The notes under the pieces were generated by a model that was not told the DNA's origin, ran no database searches, and worked only from the letters and a program-made list of their open reading frames with translations. From Mycoplasmatota bacterium (GTDB taxonomy: Bacteria; Bacillota_I; Bacilli_A; Haloplasmatales; Haloplasmataceae), in contig CP074573.1 of NCBI GenBank assembly GCA_018394295.1, positions 1,488,001 to 1,552,000 on the forward strand: a stretch of 64,000 nt of DNA, read 5' to 3'. Both the position numbers and the translations under genes were made by a program. Of this stretch, positions 26,601 through 35,261 are shown piece after piece; positions within the stretch are counted from its first letter, which is position 1; each line of letters opens with the position of its first letter.

Positions 26601-27767
26601 CTAGTACTCAACACCAGATGGTGTAGTATAATTATTCTCTGATAGGTAAGTTATTAAATCTTCTTTAGTGTCTGGTACTGTAATCTTACCATCTTTTAAA
26701 TCTTTTGCAGCCTCATCACATTTATCTTGTGTTGCATCAGATAAGTTAGGATTATCGATTGGTAATCCAACAGCATTATCAGTAATATCTAAGTTTAATA
26801 CTTTTCCACCAAAGTCAGACCATTTATCTGTAGCTAATTTGGCAATACTATCATAAGCTGCTACGTCAACGCGTTTTAATGCTGATGTTAATGTAACAGA
26901 TTTACTTAAATCACCGTATTTACCTAAATCATATTGGTCAGAGTCAACACCAACAACCCAAACTTTATCTCCAGAATCTGCACGGTTCTTAGCTTCTGTA
27001 AATACACCTACACCTACACCACCAGCAGCAGTGAAGATGACGTCAATTCCCTTGTCATACATACCAGCTGCTAAAGATTGTCCTGCAGCAGTATCCTTAA
27101 ATGTACCTTGGTATACATAGTCAATAACTTCTGCATTTGTATCAAAGTTTTCATTAGCATACGCTACACCAGCAACAAATCCCCAACCAAATTTTTGTAC
27201 AGCAGGAATTTCCATACCACCAATGAATCCTAATTTGTTAGTCTCAGTTGATAATGCTGCAGCAACACCTGCTAAGAATCCAGCTTGTTGTTCTGCAAAA
27301 TAAATTGATACTGTATTATCAGATACTTTTTCAACTCTTGTTTCATCAAATGCACCATTATTAGGGATTCCATCAATTAATACAAATTTAACATTTTCAT
27401 ATGTATCTTGAGCTTCTAAAATTGCTGTTTCAAATTTATAACCAGGTGTAATGATAATATCATGTCCAGCATCTACTAAGTTCTTGATAGAACTTAAATA
27501 AGTCACTTTTTCTTCACCAGAAGGTTGAACATATTTTTCTTCACCAGGATTTTTTGAAACATAACATTTGATACCATCCCAAGTACCTTGGTTAAATGAT
27601 TTGTCGGTAATAGTTCCTGAGTCAGTTACCATTCCGATTTTAAGACTTTTAGCGTTTTCTACTTTAGCTAACTCATCGCAATAGGTTTTATTTTCTTTTT
27701 CTTTACCACAAGCTGCCATAAGAATCGCTAATGTAAGAACAGAAATTATTGTGAAAAGCTTTTTCAT
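26601..27767 (-). CDS. nupN: BmpA/NupN-type nucleoside-binding lipoprotein
   Basis: A 388-residue substrate-binding lipoprotein. The signal peptide of MKKLFTIISV type ends in the lipobox LMAAC, so the mature Cys (residue 20) is lipidated and anchored outside. The rest is a BMP/PnrA-like fold with KIGMVTDSGTITDKSFNQG, FIGGMEIPAVQKFGWGF and VGVDSDQYD. I start at MKKLF because GGAGGAAAACATTA precedes it; the longer frame has no ribosome binding site. First gene of the importer operon, as nupN is in B. subtilis just downstream of spoIIIE. Confidence 0.95.
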   Translation of the reverse strand: MKKLFTIISVLTLAILMAACGKEKENKTYCDELAKVENAKSLKIGMVTDSGTITDKSFNQGTWDGIKCYVSKNPGEEKYVQPSGEEKVTYLSSIKNLVDAGHDIIITPGYKFETAILEAQDTYENVKFVLIDGIPNNGAFDETRVEKVSDNTVSIYFAEQQAGFLAGVAAALSTETNKLGFIGGMEIPAVQKFGWGFVAGVAYANENFDTNAEVIDYVYQGTFKDTAAGQSLAAGMYDKGIDVIFTAAGGVGVGVFTEAKNRADSGDKVWVVGVDSDQYDLGKYGDLSKSVTLTSALKRVDVAAYDSIAKLATDKWSDFGGKVLNLDITDNAVGLPIDNPNLSDATQDKCDEAAKDLKDGKITVPDTKEDLITYLSENNYTTPSGVEY

Positions 27768-27792
27768 TAATGTTTTCCTCCATCTCATTTTT

Positions 27793-27818
27793 ATTTGGTC
27801 GTTTTAATCATACCAAAT
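27793..27818. repeat. inverted repeat in the bmpA leader
   Basis: ATTTGGT-N12-ACCAAAT lies in the predicted 5' leader of the lipoprotein gene, downstream of a TATAAT (27847-27852). It could be an operator or an RNA hairpin; no known regulator is assigned. Confidence 0.35.
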
Positions 27819-27863
27819 TATTAAAAAAATGTAAATAAATTTAAGTATTATAACATAAATTCT

Positions 27864-29675
27864 TTAATATTCGTCTAAATTCGTCAAGTTTACAACTTGA
27901 ACCCTTGTACTTAAATTATCAGAACGGGAATAGATTATACAATCTCCATTTTTTAATAATTTTGTTGTATCATCTTCTAAGTACTTAAACGATATTTCTT
28001 TATTATTAATCATAAAGGAAATGATTCCATCAAACTGTGCCCTTAAATTATTTGTTAAGATTTTTTCATCCATATTATTAGTTGAGAAAATGGTGTAAAT
28101 AGAAACTTTTCCTCCATAGACTAAAATATAATTTAAATATTTTAAATAATCATTATTATTCATATAAAAGTCAACAAAATCATTTAGTACTAGAAGTATT
28201 GGTTTAAAACTTTTTTTATTTTCGTTTAACTTAGTGAGTCTCTGTTCTACTTCTGTATATATTTTTATAAGCATCGGTTTCATACTTTGGAAATCATGTA
28301 TAAATGGATAAAATAAATGCGGGATGTATTCAAATGAATTTAGTTCAAATTTCGTTGAATCACATAATATTAGTTGAAATTCATCCGGCCTATATTTATA
28401 AACGATTACATTAATAATTGTCTTTAACAAATCTATTTTCGAATTAATGTCATTGCCTATCACTAATATATTTGGCATTTTATTAAAATTTATGCAATGT
28501 AACTTACCACAGTAATTTCTTCCAATTGGTATCATTTGTTTATCTTCATCTTCTTCTAAAATTTCTCTTAAACTAACTAAATAACGGTACTCATTTGGTA
28601 CTTCTATGATTAAACTTTGTTTATTTTCATATTTTTCATACATCCGTATATTATCTGTATCTAATCGAACAAATAAATCATTTTTATAATTTAATATTTT
28701 TTTACTCTTAATACTATTTTCTACTTCAATAATATAGGTTGATATTGTAGGACCGATATATACCTCATCAATTGTAAGGTTTAGATTAAAAGCTTTTAAA
28801 AAATCATTAATTATTTTGGCGTTTTGTAAAGTAATCTCTTTTTGGTTTTCTAATATTTCTTTATTATCATGATACTTCAACATTTTTAAATTGGGTTTGT
28901 TATATTTCTTATGTTTAACCTCTATTTTTTCATTTTTAGTTAATGTAATATTATCAAATTTTTGATTACTCGGACTTTTCAACTGTACTTTATCTATGAC
29001 AACTTCTTTATTTTGAGTTTTATTATATTTGGACACTTCATACATTTTATCAAAAGTATTTTTCACTATTTTTTTACTTTTTTGATACAACTTAATGATT
29101 CCAAAATAAATATCATCAATGAAGTCATAAATTGTTTTCTCAAACAAATAAGCAACTCCTGAGATAAGCAATATAATCGCAATTATTTTGGTCCCAATAG
29201 AACCTAACAAAACATAACTTGTCCAAAACAAAAATGCACCTAACAATCCTCCTCCAAAAGTAGCGTTACTTGATTGCCTATCAATATAACCTAAAAACAA
29301 ATTATAGGATTCAGTTACAATATTAGAATGATTTGATTTGATTTGACTCTCTAAGGCATTGTAAATTGGAAAATGACTATAAATCAATAGTCCAGCACTA
29401 ATAAAAATAAAACCTTTTATTTTTATTGAAGAATAGGTGATAAATTCATGGTAAATAATCATCATCGTTCCATAATAAAACATAAAAATGAGAATGAGCC
29501 AATACCAATCACCAAAAATCATTTTAACTAATGTATTAAGTGTTTTTCCTACAGGACCTAATTCAGAAATTAAGATGAGTGAAAATAAAATGAATAAAAT
29601 CCCCCAAATTTCGAAGTAGACTAAACCTTCTTTATTATTATCATCTACAACTTTTCTCTTTTTATCTTTAGACAA
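27864..29675 (-). CDS. SpoIIIE/FtsK-like protein with degenerate ATPase site
   Basis: Located where B. subtilis has spoIIIE (between RNase J2 and nupN). A basic N-terminus is followed by four or five membrane segments (about residues 22-180), a charged linker, and a domain collinear with the FtsK/SpoIIIE motor: EVPNEYRYLVSLREIL, KMPNILVIG, FELNSFEYIPHLFYPFIHD, TKLLKNGDCIIY. The Walker A site, normally GATGSGKS, reads GNDINSKI (about residue 407), and Walker B, normally IDELAD, reads LNDFVD (about residue 498). The C-terminal DNA-reading gamma domain is absent; 603 residues against about 790. The frame is intact. TTG at 29675 follows GTAGGTGATAAA; a GTG 18 nt upstream is an alternative. It may be membrane-bound and structural, or decaying. 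Confidence 0.85.
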   Translation of the reverse strand: MSKDKKRKVVDDNNKEGLVYFEIWGILFILFSLILISELGPVGKTLNTLVKMIFGDWYWLILIFMFYYGTMMIIYHEFITYSSIKIKGFIFISAGLLIYSHFPIYNALESQIKSNHSNIVTESYNLFLGYIDRQSSNATFGGGLLGAFLFWTSYVLLGSIGTKIIAIILLISGVAYLFEKTIYDFIDDIYFGIIKLYQKSKKIVKNTFDKMYEVSKYNKTQNKEVVIDKVQLKSPSNQKFDNITLTKNEKIEVKHKKYNKPNLKMLKYHDNKEILENQKEITLQNAKIINDFLKAFNLNLTIDEVYIGPTISTYIIEVENSIKSKKILNYKNDLFVRLDTDNIRMYEKYENKQSLIIEVPNEYRYLVSLREILEEDEDKQMIPIGRNYCGKLHCINFNKMPNILVIGNDINSKIDLLKTIINVIVYKYRPDEFQLILCDSTKFELNSFEYIPHLFYPFIHDFQSMKPMLIKIYTEVEQRLTKLNENKKSFKPILLVLNDFVDFYMNNNDYLKYLNYILVYGGKVSIYTIFSTNNMDEKILTNNLRAQFDGIISFMINNKEISFKYLEDDTTKLLKNGDCIIYSRSDNLSTRVQVVNLTNLDEY

Positions 29676-29800
29676 TTTATCACCTACTTTCACACCTTAC
29701 TGTCATTTTATTAAATTTCTTTCTCAAAAAATGACGAATATTATCAGGTGTATCACACAAAGCAAAAAATTACTTCAATGCTAAGTATTAATCAAATAAA

Positions 29801-29823
29801 AAAGCACTATCAAATAGTGCTTT
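29801..29823 (-). terminator. terminator after RNase J gene
   Basis: Stem AAAGCACTA/TAGTGCTTT with loop TCAAA and a U-run on the minus strand, between the RNase J gene and the SpoIIIE-like gene. Confidence 0.85.
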
Positions 29824-29833
29824 AACATATAAA

Positions 29834-31531
29834 TTATAACTCATTAACTATTAACATAATGATTGGTTTACGTTTTGTTTCTTTATATAAATAGCGTCCA
29901 ATTTTTTCTCTCATCTCATTTTTCATTTTAATCATATCAGTATTTCTAGGATTAGATGAGTGTTCATTAACTAGATTAATTAACGTTTGTTGAACATGAT
30001 TAATTATTTCTTCATTATCTTTCACATAGATAAAACCACGAGAAACAATTTCAGGTCCAGCGATTATTTTTTTCGTCTTTACATCGAGAGTAAGAATGGC
30101 GAGTAATATTCCATCTTGAGATAACATCACACGGTCTTTTAACACCACATTACTAATTTCTCCAACACTTAACCCATCGACCATAATTTGATCAACTTCA
30201 ATGTCATTAGAAATATTGACTAAGTCACCTTGATCAAGTTCAACAACCATCCCATTATCTAATAAGATAATTTTTTCTGAATCATAACCCATTTGTTCGG
30301 CGATTTTAGCTTGTGCATATTGATGACGATATTCCCCTATCACTGGAATAATATATTTAGGTTTTAATAAATTAATCATTAATTTGATATCTTCAGCACT
30401 TGCATGAGAAGATGGTAAATAATTTTTATTGATTGTAATAACACTAGCACCTGTCCGATAAACGATATCAATTGTCCGAGCAGCCTTAATTTCAGTTCCT
30501 GGGATTGGTGGTGAAGCAATTAAGATGGTATCTGTTGCTTCTATATGAATAAGACGGTCTAATTTTCTTGACATTCTAATCATAGCGTCAAAAGGTTCTT
30601 GGCGTTCACCAGTTGCTAATACAACTAAATTAGGTAAATTATTATCATTTGCCTCATCAATAAATTTTAAATTCACTAGCATTCCTGGGGTAGGAAACTT
30701 TAAATAGCCCATTTTAACCGCGATATCTACAATTCGTTGCATCTTGCGACCAATAATCGCAATTTTACGTTGATGTTCATTCGCAACATTTATAATCTTT
30801 TGTATTCTTTGTAAGTCCGAAGAAAAAACAGAAACAATAACTCTTCCAGGAGCTTGTGAAATTGCTTCACTTAATTCATAGACAAATCGAGCTTCTCCAG
30901 TCGTATGTCCAACCTTATCAGCTGATAAACTCTCAGATAATAACGCTAAAACACCTTTGCGAGAGATATCAGAAATTTGATCATAGCTTGTCTGATATCT
31001 GTTTTCAACATTTTGTTCAAATGTATAATCGGATGTATAAACAATAGCTCCATCAGTTGTATTTAAACAAATTCCTACTGAATCAGGAATACTATGGGTC
31101 GTACTAAAAAAAGAAATTTGTACATCATTGAATGTTAAAACATTTGTACTCTTTATTTTCTTTAATTGATAATCATCGATATTTTCCCCATCATCACGCA
31201 TCGCATCTTCAACTAGAGCCATGGTAAGACGTGTACCATAAACAGGAATATTAATATTTTTTAAAAGATTTGGAACTGCTCCCATATGATCATCATGAGC
31301 ATGTGTTAAAAATAGACCTACGATTCGATTTTTATTTTCTACCAAATATTTAAAATCAGGGATAACTGCATCAACCCCCAATAAATCTTCACCAGGATAC
31401 TTTAAACCAGCGTCTAATATGAAAATTTTCGAATTGACTTCAATGACATACATATTTTTTCCATTTTCACCTAGTCCACCTAAGGCAAAAATCTTAATTC
31501 TTGAATGTTTTATATTGTTCACAAATTTCAT
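29834..31531 (-). CDS. rnj: ribonuclease J
   Basis: Metallo-beta-lactamase/beta-CASP RNase acting as 5' exonuclease and endonuclease in mRNA turnover. About 565 residues: LGGLGENGKNMYVIE, the metal motif HAHDDH (complete HxHxDH), TTHSIPDS and YTSDYTFE, then the beta-CASP region (SVFSSDLQRIQK, SSHASAEDI) and the C-terminal domain. By position next to dapA and the spoIIIE locus it corresponds to rnjB (ymfA). I start at the ATG at 31531 (MKFVNN). The nearest good Shine-Dalgarno (GGAAGGTG) is about 20 nt upstream, separated by an 8-bp hairpin; the longer frame from TTG 31582 has no good site. Confidence 0.93.
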   Translation of the reverse strand: MKFVNNIKHSRIKIFALGGLGENGKNMYVIEVNSKIFILDAGLKYPGEDLLGVDAVIPDFKYLVENKNRIVGLFLTHAHDDHMGAVPNLLKNINIPVYGTRLTMALVEDAMRDDGENIDDYQLKKIKSTNVLTFNDVQISFFSTTHSIPDSVGICLNTTDGAIVYTSDYTFEQNVENRYQTSYDQISDISRKGVLALLSESLSADKVGHTTGEARFVYELSEAISQAPGRVIVSVFSSDLQRIQKIINVANEHQRKIAIIGRKMQRIVDIAVKMGYLKFPTPGMLVNLKFIDEANDNNLPNLVVLATGERQEPFDAMIRMSRKLDRLIHIEATDTILIASPPIPGTEIKAARTIDIVYRTGASVITINKNYLPSSHASAEDIKLMINLLKPKYIIPVIGEYRHQYAQAKIAEQMGYDSEKIILLDNGMVVELDQGDLVNISNDIEVDQIMVDGLSVGEISNVVLKDRVMLSQDGILLAILTLDVKTKKIIAGPEIVSRGFIYVKDNEEIINHVQQTLINLVNEHSSNPRNTDMIKMKNEMREKIGRYLYKETKRKPIIMLIVNEL

Positions 31532-31549
31532 CCGTACTAACGTACGGAT
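31530..31549 (-). promoter_or_regulatory. hairpin between Shine-Dalgarno and start of RNase J
   Basis: On the minus strand ATCCGTAC-GTTA-GTACGGAT forms an 8-bp stem with a tetraloop. It sits directly after AAGGAAGGTGAA and its last two bases are the AT of the start codon. With the stem folded the ribosome binding site would be about as close to the start as in neighbouring genes. Confidence 0.6.
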
Positions 31550-31704
31550 TTCACCTTCCTTTCTATATCTATTTATAATCAATTTTTCTTTAAAACTAAT
31601 TTTTAGTTCCAGTAAAAAAAAAGAACGATATGTCTGTATATAGTATGATTCACCTTTCCGTTACTTATCTTATTATATATCAATTTTTTAAAAAAATAAA
31701 CAAA

Positions 31705-31736
31705 AAGGATATAACTTCTTTAATAGTTATATCCTT
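31705..31736 (-). terminator. terminator after dapA
   Basis: An 11-bp stem AAGGATATAAC/GTTATATCCTT followed by a U-run on the minus strand. It ends the dpaA-dapA operon before the RNase J gene. Confidence 0.85.
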
Positions 31737-31743
31737 AATTTGC

Positions 31744-32604
31744 TTATATCCTAAGAATACTATATAATTCATTTTTAATTTCTTCACTCATATCTACTAA
31801 TGGTAACCTGACACTTCCTACATTAAAACCTAAATGATTTAACGCTGCTTTTAACGGAACTGGGTTTGGTTTTATAAATAAAGCTTCAAATTTTGGATAA
31901 TAGATGTTAAAAATAGCTAATGCATCATTATACTGCTTCGTTCTCATTAACTGTATAATATGATGAATGCTTTTACCATAAATATGGCTCGCTACAGAGA
32001 CAATTCCATCTACATGGTGCTTTAACGCATCATAAAGTAATGTATCATCACCAACATAAGCTTTAAAATCTTTTATTTCTTCTTTAATTTTTTTGATTTT
32101 ATCAACATTTTTATTTGATTCTTTTATCCCTACGATATTACTTATTTTAGCTAATTTTTTAATTGTTTTATATTCCATATCAACCCCTGTTCTTGAAGGT
32201 ATATTATAAATAATGATAGGCTTTTTTGTATTTTGAGCAATTGTTTTAAAATGTTGATACATGCCTTCTTGATCTGGTTTATTATAATAAGGGACGACAA
32301 CTAAATACCCTGATAGTGGTAAATACTCCACTTTTTTTATAAAATCAATGGTCTTTTTCGTTGAATTTGTTCCAATTCCTGCAATTACAGGGATTCTATT
32401 ATCAACATATTCTAGTGTTTTTTCAAATAAAACAATTTTTTCAATGTCTGTTAATGTAGGAGATTCACCAGTTGTTCCACTTAATAAAATACAACTAGTA
32501 TTATTTTTTATTAAATGCTCCACTAACTTTTTTAACGTATCTAAATTAATATTATCATCCATATCAAATGGAGTTACCATTGCTGTAATAATCTTCCCAA
32601 ACAC
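31744..32604 (-). CDS. dapA: 4-hydroxy-tetrahydrodipicolinate synthase
   Basis: Condenses pyruvate with aspartate semialdehyde. About 286 residues of the Class I aldolase DapA family: ITAMVTPF, SGTTGESPTL, the catalytic Tyr in PYYNKP and YNIPSRTG, and the Schiff-base Lys in GIKESNK. The start is uncertain: GTG at 32604 follows GGGGTGAGG and best fits family N-termini; GTG at 32613 overlaps the dapG stop. Its product can feed lysine/peptidoglycan synthesis or, via DpaAB of the same operon, dipicolinate. Confidence 0.96.
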   Translation of the reverse strand: MFGKIITAMVTPFDMDDNINLDTLKKLVEHLIKNNTSCILLSGTTGESPTLTDIEKIVLFEKTLEYVDNRIPVIAGIGTNSTKKTIDFIKKVEYLPLSGYLVVVPYYNKPDQEGMYQHFKTIAQNTKKPIIIYNIPSRTGVDMEYKTIKKLAKISNIVGIKESNKNVDKIKKIKEEIKDFKAYVGDDTLLYDALKHHVDGIVSVASHIYGKSIHHIIQLMRTKQYNDALAIFNIYYPKFEALFIKPNPVPLKAALNHLGFNVGSVRLPLVDMSEEIKNELYSILRI

Positions 32605-32609
32605 TATCC

Positions 32610-33647
32610 TCACCCCGTTTCAAATAATTTTTGATGTAACTCACATAACTTCTGATTAACATCTTTTGTTTCTACAAAAATATACTGCTCTGATTTTACC
32701 TTATCATATTTGATGATTGTGATTTTACTATATCCTTTAGTTCTTTCATAAGTTTTATTTTGTTCATTCAATTTATTTTTCCATAATTCTTCATCATCTG
32801 AATGAATATAATAATTATTATCTATTTCAAATACGTTTTTATCACTAATATTTGCTTCAATGTCGTATTTTATATAATCATTCTGATAAGATAAATTTGT
32901 TAATAATACATTTTCATCTTCTACTTCTGTATAACAATTAAAATCATCTATCGCAACAAAACGTAAATTAACTTTATTATACTTGGCTAATAATGCCCCT
33001 TTTGCATGTAATACTTTTGAACCATTTTTAGTCATATCTACTAATACATCAAAATTTAATTTAGGAATTTTAATAGCTTCTTTTACAATACGGGGGTCTG
33101 CAGTAAAAACCCCTTCAACATCTGAGATTATTTCTACATATAATGCATCTAGGGCAATCCCTAAAGCAATTGCGGTTGTATCACTCCCACCTCTTCCTAA
33201 GGTTGTGACCTCACCATTTAATGTTTGACCTTGAAACCCAGGAATAACTAATACATCAAATTTAGATAATTTATTCAATATATCTAAATCATTAATCTTA
33301 ATAATATCAGCATTAGTAAAATTATTATTTGTTATTATCCCTATTTCTTTAGTAGATAAGGCAATCGCATTGATATCATTTTCAATTAAATAATCAGTGA
33401 ATACGATACTTGAAATAATCTCTCCAATTGACATTAATCTATCTTGTTCTTTCTTAGAAACATGAAAATTAATTAAATTTTTTAAGGTATCGGTTGCGTA
33501 AGGGTCCTTTTTTCTCCCCATAGCCGATACCACACAAATCACTTTATGATTTAATTTTAACTCCTTTTGAATATGAATAATGGATTTTTTAAATTGATCC
33601 TTGTTACATATAGAAGTCCCACCAAATTTTTGAACAACTATGTTCAT
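32610..33647 (-). CDS. dapG: aspartokinase, shortened regulatory part
   Basis: Phosphorylates aspartate, the first step to dipicolinate, lysine and threonine. The N-terminus has the kinase motif VVQKFGGTSI, then PGFQG and LGRGGSDTTAIALG; about residues 1-235 look catalytic. The remaining 110 residues are diverged and the protein is 345 residues long, against about 400 for B. subtilis DapG with its two full ACT domains, so feedback control by diaminopimelate may be altered. ATG 33647 follows GGTTGGTGATAGT, 4 nt after the asd stop. It overlaps dapA or abuts it, so expression is coupled. Confidence 0.9.
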   Translation of the reverse strand: MNIVVQKFGGTSICNKDQFKKSIIHIQKELKLNHKVICVVSAMGRKKDPYATDTLKNLINFHVSKKEQDRLMSIGEIISSIVFTDYLIENDINAIALSTKEIGIITNNNFTNADIIKINDLDILNKLSKFDVLVIPGFQGQTLNGEVTTLGRGGSDTTAIALGIALDALYVEIISDVEGVFTADPRIVKEAIKIPKLNFDVLVDMTKNGSKVLHAKGALLAKYNKVNLRFVAIDDFNCYTEVEDENVLLTNLSYQNDYIKYDIEANISDKNVFEIDNNYYIHSDDEELWKNKLNEQNKTYERTKGYSKITIIKYDKVKSEQYIFVETKDVNQKLCELHQKLFETG

Positions 33648-33651
33648 ACTA

Positions 33652-34677
33652 TCACCAACCGTATATCTTTTCTTCAAAACATTTTTCTGCAATTTGTAAA
33701 GCATTAGCTGCAGCACCTTTTAATAAATTATCAGCGACATTCCAAAAATGTAATATATGATCATCATAATAATCTTTTCTGATTCTTCCTACAAATACCT
33801 CACTTTTATCACGACAATGTTGAGCAAGTGGGTAAACTTGATTTTCGATATCATCCATCACAATTATATTTTCTGATTCCCATAAATTATGAAATACTTG
33901 TGTTAAATTAACTTTATTTATAAAAGCCACCGTCACACTCTCAGAATGTCCATTAATAATCGGTACACGGACTGCTGTACAACTTATAGAAAAGTTTTTC
34001 TTAAGTATTTTTTGAGATTCCTTAATAACCTTTAATTCCTCTTTTGAATATCCACTATCATCAAATAAATCAATTTGTGGGATTACATTATTTAAAATTG
34101 AATAGTGTTTTTCTAACCCTTTGACAGGAAGAATTCTTGCTTCTTTCACACCTCTTCTATAATGAATGATTTGGTCTTCTAATTCATTAATAGCCCCTTT
34201 ACCAGCACCTGATACTGCTTGATAAGTTGAAACATCAACTCTTTTTATCTCATTATCTTTAGATAAAGCATTCAAGATGACAACTAATTGAATGGTTGAA
34301 CAATTTGGATTGGCAATAATTCGGTCTGTTTTTTTAATCTCATTAAAGTTAACTTCTGGTACAACTAAGGGAATTTCATCAATCATCCTATATACACTTG
34401 AATTATCTATGACAACACAGCCTTTATTGACAGCGACTTTAACATATTTTTTCGCAATATCATTTGTTGCCATAAAAAATACCAGATCAAGATTTTCAAA
34501 TACTTTATCTGATATCGGTCTTACTTTAATTGTTTCTTTACTAAATACAACCTTCTTACCGGTTGATCTTTCTGATGCGATAAGTCTTAATTCATCTATA
34601 GGTAAAATTGTTTTATTTAACAACTGTATCAGTTTATCACCAACTACACCAGTTGCACCAACGACTCCGATTTTCAT
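33652..34677 (-). CDS. asd: aspartate-semialdehyde dehydrogenase
   Basis: Reduces aspartyl phosphate to aspartate semialdehyde with NADPH. The 341 residues show the Rossmann motif GVVGATGVVGDKLI, the catalytic cysteine in NPNCSTIQL, SGAGKGAINEL, and the histidine in INGHSESV. ATG overlaps the dpaB stop (ATGA). It lies between dpaB and dapG, the same order as in B. subtilis. Confidence 0.97.
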   Translation of the reverse strand: MKIGVVGATGVVGDKLIQLLNKTILPIDELRLIASERSTGKKVVFSKETIKVRPISDKVFENLDLVFFMATNDIAKKYVKVAVNKGCVVIDNSSVYRMIDEIPLVVPEVNFNEIKKTDRIIANPNCSTIQLVVILNALSKDNEIKRVDVSTYQAVSGAGKGAINELEDQIIHYRRGVKEARILPVKGLEKHYSILNNVIPQIDLFDDSGYSKEELKVIKESQKILKKNFSISCTAVRVPIINGHSESVTVAFINKVNLTQVFHNLWESENIIVMDDIENQVYPLAQHCRDKSEVFVGRIRKDYYDDHILHFWNVADNLLKGAAANALQIAEKCFEEKIYGW

Positions 34678-35261
34678 CTTGTATCAACTCGCTTATTTTT
34701 AACAATAATAATCGGTTGAATTTGTTTATCCATTAAAGCATAGCGAATTGTATCTTCAGTTTTATTAAAATCAGACACCAAACTATTTGGTTTCTCTTCA
34801 GGATTATCTTGACCAAATGGGATAAAATATATATTTTTCATGACTAATAATTTCATTAAATTAGACCCATTCATTCCTAATGCATCATTACTTGATACGC
34901 CTATTATTACAGGACGACAGTTTCTTAATGTTGATTTAGCAGCCATGATTACCGCATTATCAGTTAAAGCATTCGCTAATTTACTTAATGAATTGCCTGA
35001 ACAAGGAGCAATCAACATACAATCAAAGAATTTACTTGGTCCGAATGGTTCTGCATCTTCAATCGTATAGATGACTTTATCATTGACTAATTCCTCTATT
35101 TCTTTCACATATTCAGGATGTTGTTTAATCGATGTAGTCCCAAACAATTTAATTGTATATTTTTTTAGTAACATATTTTTTATAATAGGTACTAAATCAT
35201 TTATTTTACCATATGATCCTGTTATACCTATCGCAATTTTAAGTGCTTTATTACCTTCCAT
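34674..35261 (-). CDS. dpaB: dipicolinate synthase subunit B (SpoVFB)
   Basis: Flavoprotein subunit of the enzyme that oxidises the DapA product to dipicolinic acid in the mother cell during sporulation. 195 residues with IAIGITGSYGKIND, an FMN-type LIAPCSGNSLSKLANALTD and NGSNLMKLL. ATG 35261 overlaps the dpaA stop (TGATG) after GGGGTGAATCG. Its presence is the strongest sign in this window that the lineage makes, or made, endospores. Confidence 0.94.
   Translation of the reverse strand: MEGNKALKIAIGITGSYGKINDLVPIIKNMLLKKYTIKLFGTTSIKQHPEYVKEIEELVNDKVIYTIEDAEPFGPSKFFDCMLIAPCSGNSLSKLANALTDNAVIMAAKSTLRNCRPVIIGVSSNDALGMNGSNLMKLLVMKNIYFIPFGQDNPEEKPNSLVSDFNKTEDTIRYALMDKQIQPIIIVKNKRVDTR

Noticed and set aside
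27847-27890. TTGACG near the end of the SpoIIIE-like gene as -35 of bmpA
   Set aside because: It is about 29 nt from the TATAAT, too far for sigma-A; only the -10 is plausible.
29834-31582. RNase J starting at TTG 31582
   Set aside because: No usable Shine-Dalgarno upstream, and the extra residues are not family-like; the ATG at 31531 matches the family N-terminus.
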